NCBI RefSeq assembly: GCF_000801105.2
Contig: NC_079511.1
Span: forward strand, 12,764,784 to 12,828,783
Source of the DNA: Raphanus sativus
Taxonomy: Eukaryota; Streptophyta; Magnoliopsida; Brassicales; Brassicaceae
Length of the DNA: 64,000 nucleotides
Reading direction: 5' to 3'
Part shown: in pieces, positions 1 to 10,996 of the stretch
Layout of the letters: each line of letters starts with the position of its first letter
Position numbering within the stretch: position 1 is the first letter of the stretch
Translations under genes and position numbers: made by a program
The notes under the pieces: model-generated
The model's database searches: none
The model's input: only the letters and a program-made list of their open reading frames with translations
What the model was told of the DNA's origin: nothing

Positions 1-130
1 TTTAGGGTTTATAGTTTAGACTTTAGGGTTTAGGGTTTAGGATATTGAATTTAGGATATATAGTTTAGGGTTTAGGGTTTAGAGTTGAAGATTTTGGGTT
101 TAGAGTTTAGAATTGGAGGTTTAGTATTTA
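1..130. repeat. Degenerate telomere-like (TTTAGGG)n tract
   Basis: The first 130 bases are dominated by imperfect copies of the plant telomere heptamer TTTAGGG mixed with variants such as TTTAGAG and TTTAGAA. It is an interstitial, decayed telomere-like tract of a kind common in Brassicaceae intergenic DNA; a true chromosome end would be a long exact array. From 131 to 558 I see only AT-rich upstream sequence of the next gene. Confidence 0.6.
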
Positions 131-558
131 GAATTTGAGATTAGAATTTTGAAAATCATATAAATACAAAGATATAAGAGTTTTTACCATTTTAATAAAT
201 AAGGTATTTTTGAAAATGTGTCTTTAGTGGTGGTAAAGATGAATAATGGTACCTTGAAAATGGTATTTTTGAAAATTCCCCTTAAAAATAAGACATACAC
301 TTTCTATATGTACAAAAACAAAGCCAAGAATCTTTGGGTTATTATAAGAGTTGCCTTGAACTTCAAGCTATCAACTTTCCAACTCTCTAGTAAACCTTTC
401 TTCTATTACCAGCATCCTTAACAAGAAAAGAACAATGCAAGTTAGTATATTAAGTAGTTTCGTTATGTCTCGTCCCAAACATAAGAACAACTCTAATTTT
501 GTAGTTCTGCTTTCTTATCTTCTCTTCCACATTTTTAATTCTGTTTTTAAAAGGGAAA

Positions 559-1342
559 ATGGCGGGTGAGCAAATGAAGCCTGTTGCTTCTCTACTTCTG
601 GTGCTCAACTTCTGCATGTATGTGATTGTTCTAGGGATTGGAGGATGGGCCATGAACAGAGCCATCGACCGCGGATTCGAAATCGGTAAAAACACTGTTA
701 AAAAGACTCATCTCCAATTATGGTTGTTTGGTTATTCTTTTTGATTTCTTAACGTTTCTCGAGTTTAATTTGTTCCTGTGAAAACAAAATTTGAGCAGGA
801 CCTGATTTCAATCTTCCAGCACATTTCGCCCCAATTTATTTTCCGATGGGAAACGCAGCAACAGGGTTCTTTGTGACATTCGCGTTGCTTGCGGGAGTAG
901 TTGGTGCAGCTTCCACAATCTCTGGCCTTACCCACATTCGTTCTTGGACCGTGGGAAGCTTACCGGGTGCAGCCATGGCCGCAACTATTGCATGGACCCT
1001 CACAGTCCTTGCCATGGGGTAAATATACATTTTATTTATCATTCTCTCTCGTATCACAAGAAACACACATCATGTTTTGAGACTTCGGTGGTAAGACTAA
1101 TCATATCGTCATTTATCAACAGATTCGCCTGGAAAGAAATCGAGTTTCAAGTGCGAAATGCAAAACTGGTGAGAATTTTCCCTAGTCTCAAATAGTGGAT
1201 TGTATTTTGGAAACACACAAGTATTGGCTTCATGTTCCTCTCCTTTTCTTTGCAGAGAACCATGGAGGCGTTCTTGATCATACTCTCAGTCACACAGCTT
1301 CTTTACATCGCTGCTGTTCACGGCGTGAAGAAACCTACTTAA
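559..1342 (+). CDS. AWPM-19-like plasma-membrane protein, 4 exons
   Basis: Small membrane protein of the plant AWPM-19 family. Wheat AWPM-19 is a plasma-membrane protein linked to ABA and freezing tolerance, and a rice member has been reported to take up ABA; function in this copy is inferred from family only. Exons by splice sites and frame: 559-685, 799-1018, 1123-1168, 1256-1342, giving 159 residues, usual for the family. Four hydrophobic segments are visible: one near the start after MAGEQMKPVAS, two in exon 2 around FFVTFALLAGVVGAA and AAMAATIAWTLTVLAMG, and one in exon 4 around FLIILSVTQLLYIAAV. The short tail ends KKPT. All introns are GT-AG. At1g29520, as I recall, is the Arabidopsis counterpart, and the neighbours agree with that position. 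Confidence 0.9.
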
Positions 1343-2646
1343 GAAATTATGGCCTTTCGGATTTTTTTCTACTTTTCAAGTCAACCATCCCGAAGCTCGG
1401 CGTGTGGGTGTGTTTGTGTGTGTGTGAGAGATTATATTTTCATAGGAAATTGAAGTAAAGCTTCAGTTAAATTTATGCATTCTTTCTGTACAAAAGGATC
1501 AGATCTTGATTTGTGTGTGTATCACTTTGTGTTCATTGAATAAATTCGAACTGTGAGGCTTGATATGATGGATCACACCTCTACATGTATCTAATGAACT
1601 ACACAATATAAATGACAGTTGTGGTAATTGAAAGAAAAATAGAGCTCTATTTAGTCTCATGAATCTAAAAAATCCATTTAATGGACAAATTAAGACTGTA
1701 TTTCAAAAATGAAAGGTAAATTGAGATTTATGTTGCTAAAAGCCGCCCACATTATTATCTATCAAAGATGATGTACAAAGAAGAGTGTACCCTAAGTTCT
1801 GCTTTTTGGTTGTCTTTGAGCTTTGCTGTCATGAGCGTCCATCTTTATCCAACACCTGCTCTTCCGCAGCACAATGCAGAGAATACATGTCAGTGACACG
1901 GGTTATAACATAATAGACAATTTTGTTAAAGATACACACAAAGAACAACATAAGGATTTGATCTCTGAGGGAGAGTGGAGAGAAACTATAACAATCTGAT
2001 CCTCTAACCGGTGGAAAAATGTTAGGAGATGAGTGTAAGCTAACTGCTATTTTTACAAGATTTTGTGACAATCCAACCAAACAAGATTAAAGTAGCTAAT
2101 AGCTATCAAGATTGCATTGGCATATGAACTTCAGATTCCGGCCACAATACAATCTAGATGTAGACTTCTTAGTGTTAACTTGACCAAGCATGAGTTGTGT
2201 GTTTTAGATAGCTTGGCATTGGACATTAGTTCTATACAATTTCAGTAACAAATATAGAATAACGAGAACAACAATGAAATAATTGGAAAAGACTCTCGGA
2301 GAAAGTTTTTAAAGTGGATAATTTGATAGAAACTCTGCGCTAAACAATCTACTTAAGACACACTCACAATCCAAGATTAAATGAAGTAGTTTCAGTGAAA
2401 GTATAAGGAGTCCAAGGACATCATCACAAACACAGGACACATTGCAGGTCAGGGAAGATCATTGTAACTAAGAACCTCAACCAGGTAAAGAACATCTTAG
2501 CAGGAATTCATAAACCAAAACTAACCTGTGTTTATCTGTCAGATCCTGTCACTGCATCAAACAAACCGCAGCAACTTAACCATGAAGTTCGGACAGCTGG
2601 TGGGGCAGGCAACAAAAGACGCTGCAAAACATTACATGAGATTCAG
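1343..2646. other. Intergenic, convergent 3' ends
   Basis: This stretch lies between the 3' ends of two convergent genes. It holds the 3' UTR of the AWPM-19-like gene (with a TG-rich stretch at 1403-1423) and probably the 3' UTR of the minus-strand gene. On the minus strand around 1829-1880 there is a short open stretch ending in a stop that could be a last exon, but I could not join it convincingly to the upstream gene. No transposon ends were seen. Confidence 0.4.
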
Positions 2647-3803
2647 TCAAACTAAAAAGAGAGAAAATTCACATGTACACGATGCAAGAAGAAGAAAAAG
2701 AGATGCTACATTTTCCTCAGAGGATACTGGAGCTTCAGATTCTCTTGCACTCTCTACATTTCCGCTTGTTCCATTAGCAGACCCTGGAAGAGTAGACTCT
2801 TTACCGTTTTCTTTCTCCAGAGATTGATACTCTTTCTTTTCATCAGACTTCTGTTTGACCAGATTTGAGTGTGTTGAGGTCTCAGCACGCTCACTCTTAT
2901 CAGGAATCACTACTTGGGAGACAGAATCGACAACAGGAGCGATTTCCTCAACTGAATCACCACAAGAATCCTGAGTAGAGTTTCCATTAGAGGAAATGGG
3001 AGATTTCTCCACAATATTGTCATTGTCATCCGTTCCTCTTTCAACAGCGACGTCATTTCCACTTTTGGGTCCTAGTCCCTGATGAGTAACATCTGATATC
3101 TCTTTAGTAGTAGTGTCCTTCTCCTTCAGCACCAAAGAAGATGATGGATCTTTTGTGACACCAAATTCTTGATTCTCTTGAGAAACAGGGGAACTCAAAG
3201 TGCTATCACTTTCCCTATCATCTTGGCTTCCTTGTTCATCATTTCCTGATATAAATTTTGGTTAAATTCAAAAGGTTAACAGAATCTACTGAGCACATAA
3301 CAAGAAATAATACTTCCTCTTCCATAAACTAAACTACTGGAGAATGAGAAAGAACGATAAACACTTGTTACAAATGCTGTTCAAATTCGTGGACGATGTG
3401 TTCTTCACATTGCAGGTCAAGTTCATGAACTTAGCATTCTTTCTTCAATTCAGTGGGGAAGATCTTTAGCTCACAAGAGAGGAGACAATACTATTAAATC
3501 GAACAGATCCCTCTTACGCACGCACGAATCATGAAAAGGTTAATTATCCTCGACGAACTTGCGGAAACTAACTATAGCAAAATCAGGCGTTAACACCATT
3601 CCATTCAAGACAAATCTATCGACCTAGCAGCAACGAATCCTCGATATAATACGACGAGCAGGAGAGAGAGAGAGAAGAAATGTACCGTGGAGATTATCGC
3701 CATTGAACCTCTTATTGTTCGTACTTGTTCCAATCGCTTCTTCTTGCTGCTGCTGCTGCTGCTTCTTCTTCAACGCCTTTCTCTTCTTCGCACCGGGAGG
3801 CAT
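2647..3803 (-). CDS. Acidic low-complexity hypothetical protein, 2 exons
   Basis: I do not recognise a domain. The start is the ATG at 3803 in the minus-strand sequence. Exon 1 is 3803-3686 (39 codons plus one base) and exon 2 is 3245-2647; the phases fit and give 238 residues. The N-terminus is strongly basic (MPPGAKKRKALKKK) and is followed by six glutamines from a CAG/CAA microsatellite, which looks like a nuclear localisation signal. The rest is rich in Ser, Glu, Asp and Asn with no membrane segment until a short hydrophobic tail ending FSLFLV. That tail could be genuine or could be read-through of an unspliced donor near 2713. By position it should match At1g29530, an uncharacterised protein, but this is recalled, not searched. 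The gene is divergent from eIF4E. Confidence 0.7.
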
Positions 3804-4415
3804 GACCGATCGATCGAAAACAATGGAGGATTGATTCTCTCTCGCCTTGAGAATTGAGTAAAAAGTTTCGTTCGCCTCAAGAGTTTGTTTCTCTCTATCT
3901 CTATCTCGCTCGCTCGCTACAGTGTGAGTTGGTTTGGTGTGTGTGGACTGCGTTTTCTTTTTGTCTCCACGTAGGACGAAAAGCAGAATCTCCCGTGGAG
4001 GAAATAGATCATTTGTTTTCTTTTTTGACTTGCTACTCTTTTTTTTTCTTGGTTTCTAATATTATTATTCAACACCTCATTAAATTTTTAATTTATGATA
4101 TTCAACCGAACAAACAACATTTTCATACAAAGAAAAAAAAAACTAAATCACAAAACCAAGCTTTTTATTTCACTAATCATATCATCGACTATTAAGGTCT
4201 CTCTCTTTTTATTATTCGTAATTAAAAAGAATAAATAAATATCCCCGCGTAATTTAATTTGACTTGGAGTATTGGTCTTTAATGGGCTAACACTGGGCTT
4301 TATGTTACGGACAAACTTTTTCCCCTCCATCTCCGTCAACAACAGAAGACGGACTCGACGGAGCTAACGGAAAAGTAACTGATCCGAGCCAGCGAGAAAG
4401 AGAGAGAGAGAGAAA
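3804..4415. promoter_or_regulatory. Divergent promoter region between the acidic-protein gene and eIF4E
   Basis: About 610 bases separate the two divergent start codons, so both promoters and 5' UTRs must lie here. On the eIF4E side the leader has a GA microsatellite (about 4394-4413) ending two bases before the ATG. On the other side CT-rich stretches occur near 3884-3918. The middle part (4040-4260) is AT-rich. No individual transcription factor site is claimed. Confidence 0.6.
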
Positions 4416-5813
4416 ATGGCGGTTGAGGCTTCTTCACTATCAGCGATCATGGCGGAAGAGGAGAATCTCGATCCCAACACCACGAACCTTATCCGCTTCG
4501 AGAAGCATTTGCCGGTGATTCGCGCTATCCGCGGCGGCGAAGAAGGTCCGTCGAAGGAGCAAAAGATCGCATGCGGCGGAAATGGCTACGTGTGGAAGAA
4601 ATCAAAACCAACCACCGTAATCCAACGCTCGCACGCCTTCCAGAGATCTTGGACCTTCTGGTTCGATAATCCTTCCTCGAAATCGTATCAAGCCACATGG
4701 GGAAGCTCTCTCAGAACCTTGTACACATTCGCTACCATCGAGGAGTTCTGGAGGTTAGATTTACCTAAAATCCATCTCGTATGGCAGGTTCAAGTAGTAG
4801 AAGAATGGTTATAGTTGTATCTTTGGAGTAAACATCAGAGATATTGAATCAGCTGCTTGTGATTGTTTCTAGGTTTAGCTGTGTGTATTCCTTTTTCTGC
4901 GTTTGAGCTTTCTTGTAGCTTAAGGTATCTTGTTCAAAAGCGTTTTTTGTTTAACTACTTGATGCAGTCTTTACAATAACATGCATCCTCCAACCAAGTG
5001 GGTTCATGGGTCGGATCTTTACTGCTTCAAACGTGAAATTGAACCCAAGTGGGAAGATCCTGTTTGTGCTAATGGAGGGAAGTGGACTATGATGTTCCCT
5101 AAGGCTACACTGGAATCCAGCTGGCTTAACACGGTAATTGTAACTTTTCAGGAGTAATCCTTAGGCAATGGTGCTTGTTGGATGCATTTTTTGAATGTTT
5201 TTTCTTTTGTCTCTGCTACTTGTGTTAGTTACTTGCATTAGTAGGTGAGCAGTTTGAGCATGGAGATGAGATTTGCGGGGCAGTTTTGAATTTCAGAATG
5301 AGAGGGGATAAGATCTGTGTATGGACAAAGAACGCTGCTAATGAGGAAGCTCAGGTAGATCGTTTACGTTTTCTTTAAGTCTACATTTACGCTTGTTTTT
5401 GAGGAACACACAACATGTAGATAGTTGATTTCCTGAGGTCCCTAAGTGCTTATCCAAACACTAGTAAGGAGAAACTACACGACAATTGACTCTTATCCTT
5501 GTTTCCTTCATAAGATGTACAAACGTACTTAAATTTTGGGGAAGTTTAATCATTTATTCTGTTTATATGAGGGTTTTTTTCCAGACTGATATCTTGTTGA
5601 TGTAACCTGCAGCTAAGCATTGGAAAACAGTGGAAGGAACTTCTTGGTTGCAATGAAATAGTCGGATTCATATTTCATGTAATTATTCGTAGACATCTTT
5701 GTAATGTTCTCTTAAAGCTACATTGGTTTGTGTTGTTCTGACTTGTCCAATCTTCTTTTCAGGAGGATGCAAAGACTCTTGATCGTAATGCTAAACCTCG
5801 GTATACTGTATGA
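4416..5813 (+). CDS. eIF4E: Eukaryotic translation initiation factor eIF4E, 5 exons
   Basis: Cytoplasmic mRNA cap-binding protein that joins eIF4G in the eIF4F complex to recruit ribosomes. Exons: 4416-4753, 4968-5133, 5229-5354, 5613-5678, 5763-5813; phases are consistent and give 248 residues, slightly longer than the usual 230-240. The cap pocket looks intact: the Trp of TWGSSL and the Trp-Glu of PKWEDP, which would stack on the cap, and the basic MRGDK region. The eIF4G-facing segment reads [12 protein letters not shown], whereas plant eIF4E usually has HPLEHSWTFWFD, so this copy is a divergent paralogue of the At1g29550/At1g29590 type. A second in-frame ATG at 4449 begins MAEEEN and could be an alternative start. 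In many plants eIF4E is also a host factor for potyviruses and a source of recessive resistance. Confidence 0.92.
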
Positions 5814-6648
5814 GCTTACTGTCTTACTTGTCAGCTTCCCGGAAAAGAAAAAGAAGACTCAAAAGAGAAGTCTTATGAGAGAATACATGACCTTTTTGTT
5901 ATTTCTGTTTCTATCTTTTACTGTAAAAAGATGCACATTTTGTGATTGAAGTGATTAGCATTCTCTCACTTTCAACCTTGGAATGGGTTTTAGTCAAGGG
6001 AAATTGCAGTACATAGCCTCAAATAAAACACTAGTTAGGTATATGGAAAGGTTAACCCCACCATGCTCGTATAGTTTAACCCCACTAACATAAACCTCTT
6101 ACTTTTTTTTCTCTCTTGACAAAAAGATTTTAAAAGTTCCGACAAAAAGTTAAAAAATAAATAAAATTACTCGATATAAACTATAAATTATTGTGTTTAG
6201 AAATTATATTAAATAATTATTTAATATGATAAAATTTTAAAATATATACTACTACTTATACAAATAAATATTTATTTATAAAAATAGAATCCGTGTAGAC
6301 ACACAATCAAGCTTTATTATATATTTTTTAAAGAAATGTGAAGTGTAGAGACTGGTTATGTACTATGAGTACATTGATTGTCGTTGTATGATGACCTAAT
6401 GTATGATTGTCCTATTATATTTCGGTTTTAATTAACATTTGATTCATCGAATTTAATTATTAAACTAGGTGTTTTGACCACCATACAAACATAATTATCT
6501 TCCTAATATTTATTAATAAATATAATATTAATTTAAAAATCAGCAAAATAATTTATTGTCGTATACTTACAGACTCAATAACAAATTTAACATCAACTAT
6601 TTATGTATGATGCAGTCTTTCACTAAAAAACATATATATACATATATA
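5814..6648. other. AT-rich intergenic DNA
   Basis: The eIF4E 3' UTR is followed by AT-rich DNA. The segment starting near 5999 (aagggaaattgcagtacat) resembles the outer end of a Mutator-type element, but I found no matching second end. No gene is supported here. Confidence 0.4.
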
Positions 6649-6673
6649 CTAGAATCGGTCTGCGCTACGCGCA
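6649..6673 (-). mobile_element. Helitron 3' terminus (minus strand), other end not found
   Basis: Read on the minus strand, a short hairpin (TGCGC, loop GTA, GCGCA; 6673-6661) is followed 8 bases later by CTAG at 6652-6649 and then T. This is the standard 3' end of a Helitron, which inserts between A and T. The element should extend rightwards, but I found no convincing TC start, and the Harbinger-like insertion at 7167 may have disrupted it. Confidence 0.6.
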
Positions 6674-7574
6674 TAATATAATTTTCTTGGTAGTACAATT
6701 ATGGTTTTATTTTGTTGGTTGTGTGTTTATGTCTTTTTAACTTTTTGTTTGGTGGATGTTTATCTCAAAATTAAAGGTTATTTCTTGACAAAAAGAAGAA
6801 ATGGGCACAAGTAGCATCAATAAATTAGTTGAGAGAATATCAATATTATTAATACAAAATCATTATTAACAATTACCCTTGCAACTCTTTGGAATATTAC
6901 TTTTGTGCCACTAGACCAACTTAAAAAACAAATTTACTTATATATTTCATAAACTGTATTTCTACGCTCACTACTTATTTTTTGTAACCACCATTTTGAT
7001 TTCAATTTAAACGGCCCCACTTTTTGTATCTAAAAGCTATCAACAAAGAGAACACCAAAGATAAAAATTATTAAACAAAAATGATGGTTATTGCTGCACC
7101 CACACGTTTGATTCTTGATACGATTGAATTGAGAGTTTATATGGAAACCGTTTTAATCATAACTAAGGGTGTGTGTGGTGAATGTGGTCCACAAAACAGA
7201 TAGGGACGGGACAAAAGCTGTCGCCATTCACCTTACTTTTCGTTTTGCTTTTTTTTTTTTAATTTTAAAATAATAGAAAATGAGTAATTCTCCATGTTCT
7301 GTTGTTAGAAGGTAAAACGCCCATACCCATATTTTATGTAGAAAAACAGTGGTTTTTGGTGGTTTGTGATGTTTTCAATTGTTTTTATTATTTTCAAATA
7401 CAACAAAAAAATAAAAAATATCTACACTATAAAAGGAAGACGTACAGTCAATTTACACACTTCAATTATCAAATTCCATCTCGCTTTATTTCCTTTTCTG
7501 GTGAATTTTTTTTTTTGTTTTCAAACCATAACAAGGTATGTTCCTTTTATTCTTTTATCTGTCTAAAAAAGTTC

Positions 7575-8380
7575 AACAAAGTATGTTTCTTTAAAGAAGT
7601 TCTTAAAGCACCATAATTAGTTGCATTCAATTATATTAGAACTCCAACAAGACAAGAACTATACCGAATTTCTGAAAGACTTCAAGTACATCCAAAATAT
7701 TATCCATATTTTAGTTGATTTGTTGGAGCTATGGATGGGACTTGTGTAAAAGTGCCACCAAAGTCACAAGAAGTGTATTGGAATCGACACGATAAAGCAT
7801 CATTGAATATCATGGCAATATATAATCTCAATATGCTATTCACATATATATGGAATGGAGCAACAAGATCTTGTCATGATACAGCCATTGTCAAAATGAC
7901 ACAACAAAGCGATCCTGATTTCCTTTGCCTCCAATAGAAAAGTATTATGTCGTTGATTCGGGGTATCCAAACAGACAAGGAATTTTGGTTTCTTATAAGT
8001 CATCACGAAACAATGTTGTCAGATATCATATGTCCCAGTTCAACTATGGGCCTGCTCCATGGAATAAAGAAGAATTATTTAATTGATATCATGCGTCTTT
8101 ATGTTCAGTTACACAGAGAACTTTTGGAGTTTGGAAGAAAAAATGGAGAATTATTTGTGATTTTCCAAGATATAGTTTAACATACAAAAGAGAGTGATAA
8201 TAGCTACAATGAGATTGCATAATCTTATCAAGATTTTAAATTTTTCTGATACAGATTTTGCTGATGTCATGTCAGAGACATGAAGATTCAACACACATGA
8301 AGAGACTGATTTTCATACCGATTTAGATGATGTGGAAACAGTTGAGGGAACAGATGGAGGACATAAGTTTTAAATAAGAG
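7575..8380 (+). pseudogene. PIF/Harbinger transposase fragment, copy 1
   Basis: Encodes the DDE-nuclease half of a plant Harbinger transposase: MDGTCVKVPPKSQEVYWNR at 7731, then a CHDTAIV-like block, then, in another frame, YYVVDSGYPNRQG and the FGVWKKKW block near 8130. The Asp residues of MDG, HDT and DSGYP match the family catalytic positions. In-frame stops and frameshifts break the gene (for example at 7935-7937), so it is not functional. The same sequence recurs from about 9924 as copy 2. Confidence 0.75.
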
Positions 8381-9479
8381 ATAATATTGCAAATCTTTTA
8401 TGGGAAAAATCAATAAATTAATTTTATCTTCTGAATGTAATTTATTTGTGCTTTATAAAAAATAAAAAATATATTTATAATATACAGTAAAATATTATTT
8501 TATATTTTCCCGCACTTTTTATGATCACCATTCAACATTTTCCCGCACTATCTATTACTTTGGTCACCATTCACATATTGTTTTGAACCGCTTCTTTTAA
8601 ACGAATTGCATTTGTCCCGCAGTATGCGTTTTGTTAACATAAACCGCAGTTAAACCACACCGCACTAACCTAACCGTTTGTCCCGCACCGCTCAAACCGA
8701 TGTTACCATTCGGAGCCAATATTGGGGGACACCACCAAATTCTCAACCGTGGGGGTGTACCTCCAAGTGGTCTCGGTTGGAACACACGCTCAAATGTTCA
8801 ACAATGGAGTATACCACCATATCATCAGCAATGGACATTCCACAAAATTTTCATCATGGTCAACATGCATCAAATTTTCAGTAAGACGGCTCTTCAAGAA
8901 CAACACCCACAAATGTTCAATTTGGATTTGAAGCTTAAAATCAAGTTGAAAGTCCAATGAATAATCAATGAAAGTATCCAGAAGGTACAACCACATATAC
9001 TTCACCCAAAATTCACCAAACACCATCACCGAATATCGGTTTCACAAATTATTTTGAATCTGCAAGCACATCGCAACAACCGAGACATGGAGGTCTGTTC
9101 AACATTTGGAGAACCACAGAAGAACATAATACATGACATCAAAGTGATTCAGGAGAAGATTAGCGATCTGATTGTCATGTTTTGATATTGTGATATAATA
9201 TTTTATTATTTTTTGTGTGTTAATGTTTTGTTAAGTCGTAATATTTTAAAATATTTTAATATTATTTTGGTGTATTAATTTATTGTTATAGTGTAATGTT
9301 TTGAAATATTTAAATATTATTTTGGTGTGTTAATGTTTTGTCATGTTGTAATGCTTTAAAATATTTTTATGTGTTTTGGTGTGTTAATGTTTTGTCATGT
9401 TGTAATGCTTTAAAATATTTTTATATGTTTTGGTGTGTTAATGGTTATTATTTATATATGTCTAGTGAAGCATTTCACA

Positions 9480-10670
9480 TGTTTATTAATTTGCAGGCGT
9501 TTCGTATCTGTCAGTTGCGATCACAAAACATCTACATGCTATCTTATGAAGAGAGAATTGAGTTATGGAATTTAGAAAATGAGCTATTCGAAGAGTTGAT
9601 TATTCAGCCCACATTGAATTATTATGATCGATATTTTCATAGAGCACCTGCCTAGACAGACGGAGGTAAAGGGTGGAGAAATATGTGGTTTCGACTTCAA
9701 GTAGATGATGCTGCTTGTCTACAACTCCTACGAATGTCGCTGCCATGTTTCCGGATTTTATGTAACATGCTACAAACGAATTATGGTCTACAACCAAATT
9801 CAAATGTAAGCATTGAAGAAAGTGTGTCTATATTTTTGCGAATATGCAAGCACAATGAAGTTCAAAGAAATGTTGGGTTGAGATTGGGACGAAATCAAGA
9901 GACTGTGAAAAAAAAATTTAAAGAAATTCTTAAAACGACAAAATTACTTGTGTGTAATTATATCAGAACTCCAACAAGATAAGAACTATACTGAATTCCT
10001 GAAAGACTTCAAATACATCCAAAATATTATCTATATTTTAGTGGATTTGTTAGAGCTATGGATGAGTCTCATTTTTGCGTAAAAGTGCCACTAGAGTTAC
10101 AAGGAATGTATTGGAACCAACACGATAATGTGTCGTTAAATATCATGGCAATCTGCGATCTCAATATGCTATTCACATATATATGGAATGGAGCATCAGT
10201 ATCTTATCATGATATAATTGTTCTCACAATGGCACAATAAAGCGATCCTAATTTCCTTTGCCTCTAATGGAAAAGTTTTATGTCGTTGACTCGGGTTATC
10301 CAAACATGCAAGGATTTTTGGCTCCATATAAGTCATCACGAAACAATGTTGTCAGATATCATATGTCTCAGTTCAACTATGGGCCTGCTCCACGGAATAA
10401 AGAAGAATCTTTTAATTGATATCATGCGTCTCTACATTCAGTTACAGAGAGGACTTTTGGAGTTTGGAAAAAAATGAAGAATTCTTTGTGATTTTCCAAG
10501 ATATAGTATTAACATACAAAAGGGAGTGATAATAGTTGCAATAGGATTGCATAATTTTATCAAAATTTCAATTTTTTCTGATGCAGATTTTGCTGAAGTC
10601 ATGTCAGAAACATGAGGATTCGACACACATGAAGAGACTGATTTTCATACCGATTTAGATGATGTGGAAA
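9480..10670 (+). pseudogene. PIF/Harbinger transposase pseudogene, copy 2, longer
   Basis: This copy keeps the N-terminal part missing from copy 1: an upstream ORF to 9655, then FRLQVDDAACLQLLRMS at 9689, a helix-turn-helix-like region (LRLGRNQETVKKKF), and then the nuclease half with MDESHFCVKVPLELQ at 10058 and the DSGYPNMQG block near 10287 in another frame. In the MDG position it reads MDE. Several stops and frame changes interrupt it, so it cannot make transposase. It is a direct repeat of 7575-8380 and may have been the parent of nearby right-end remnants. Confidence 0.75.
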
Positions 10671-10996
10671 CAGTTGAGGGAACATTGATTTTCATACCGA
10701 TTTATCTTCTGAATGTAATTTATTTGTGCTTTATAAGAAATATAAAATATATTTATAATGTACAGTAAAATATTATTTTATATTTTCCCGCATTTTTTAT
10801 AATCACCATTTAAACATTTGTCCCGCACTATCTATTACTTTTATCACCATTCACACATGTTTTGAACCGCTTCTTTTAGACGAATTGTATTTGTCCCGCA
10901 ATATGCGTTTTGTTAACATAAACAGCAGTTAAACCGCACCGCACTAACCTAACCGCTTGTCCAGGATCGTTCAAACCATTGTTACCATTCGGAGCC

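Larger units (their letters stand above)
7167..10996 (+). mobile_element. PIF/Harbinger-like composite element, decayed
   Basis: Two broken copies of a PIF/Harbinger transposase lie in tandem. The right end reads ...ACCATTCGGAGCC followed by TAA (10997-10999). A weakly similar inverted end, GGGTGTGTGTGGTGAATG, follows TAA at 7164-7166, which would be the 3-bp target duplication expected for this superfamily. An internal right-end copy stops at 8723, so the interior appears to be two elements joined or nested. Between 8724 and 9185 the sequence contains a decayed Gln/Asn/His-rich stretch that may be the second element's DNA-binding ORF. From 9186 to 9470 it is AT-rich with a duplicated tract of about 72 bp (gtgttttgg...gtaatgctttaaaatatt) near 9325-9430. 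Confidence 0.55.

Noticed and set aside
1..130. True chromosome end or telomere
   Set aside because: The heptamers are heavily mutated, the tract is only about 130 bases in this window, and normal genes follow at once. It is better read as an interstitial telomere-like repeat.
1829..2080. Separate minus-strand gene or last exon of the acidic-protein gene
   Set aside because: The open frame is short, has no ATG-supported family match, and no acceptor and phase combination joined it cleanly to the exon ending at 2647.
5999..6120. Left end of an additional Mutator-like element
   Set aside because: The end-like sequence GGGAAATTGCAGTACATAG has no inverted partner or target duplication that I could find.
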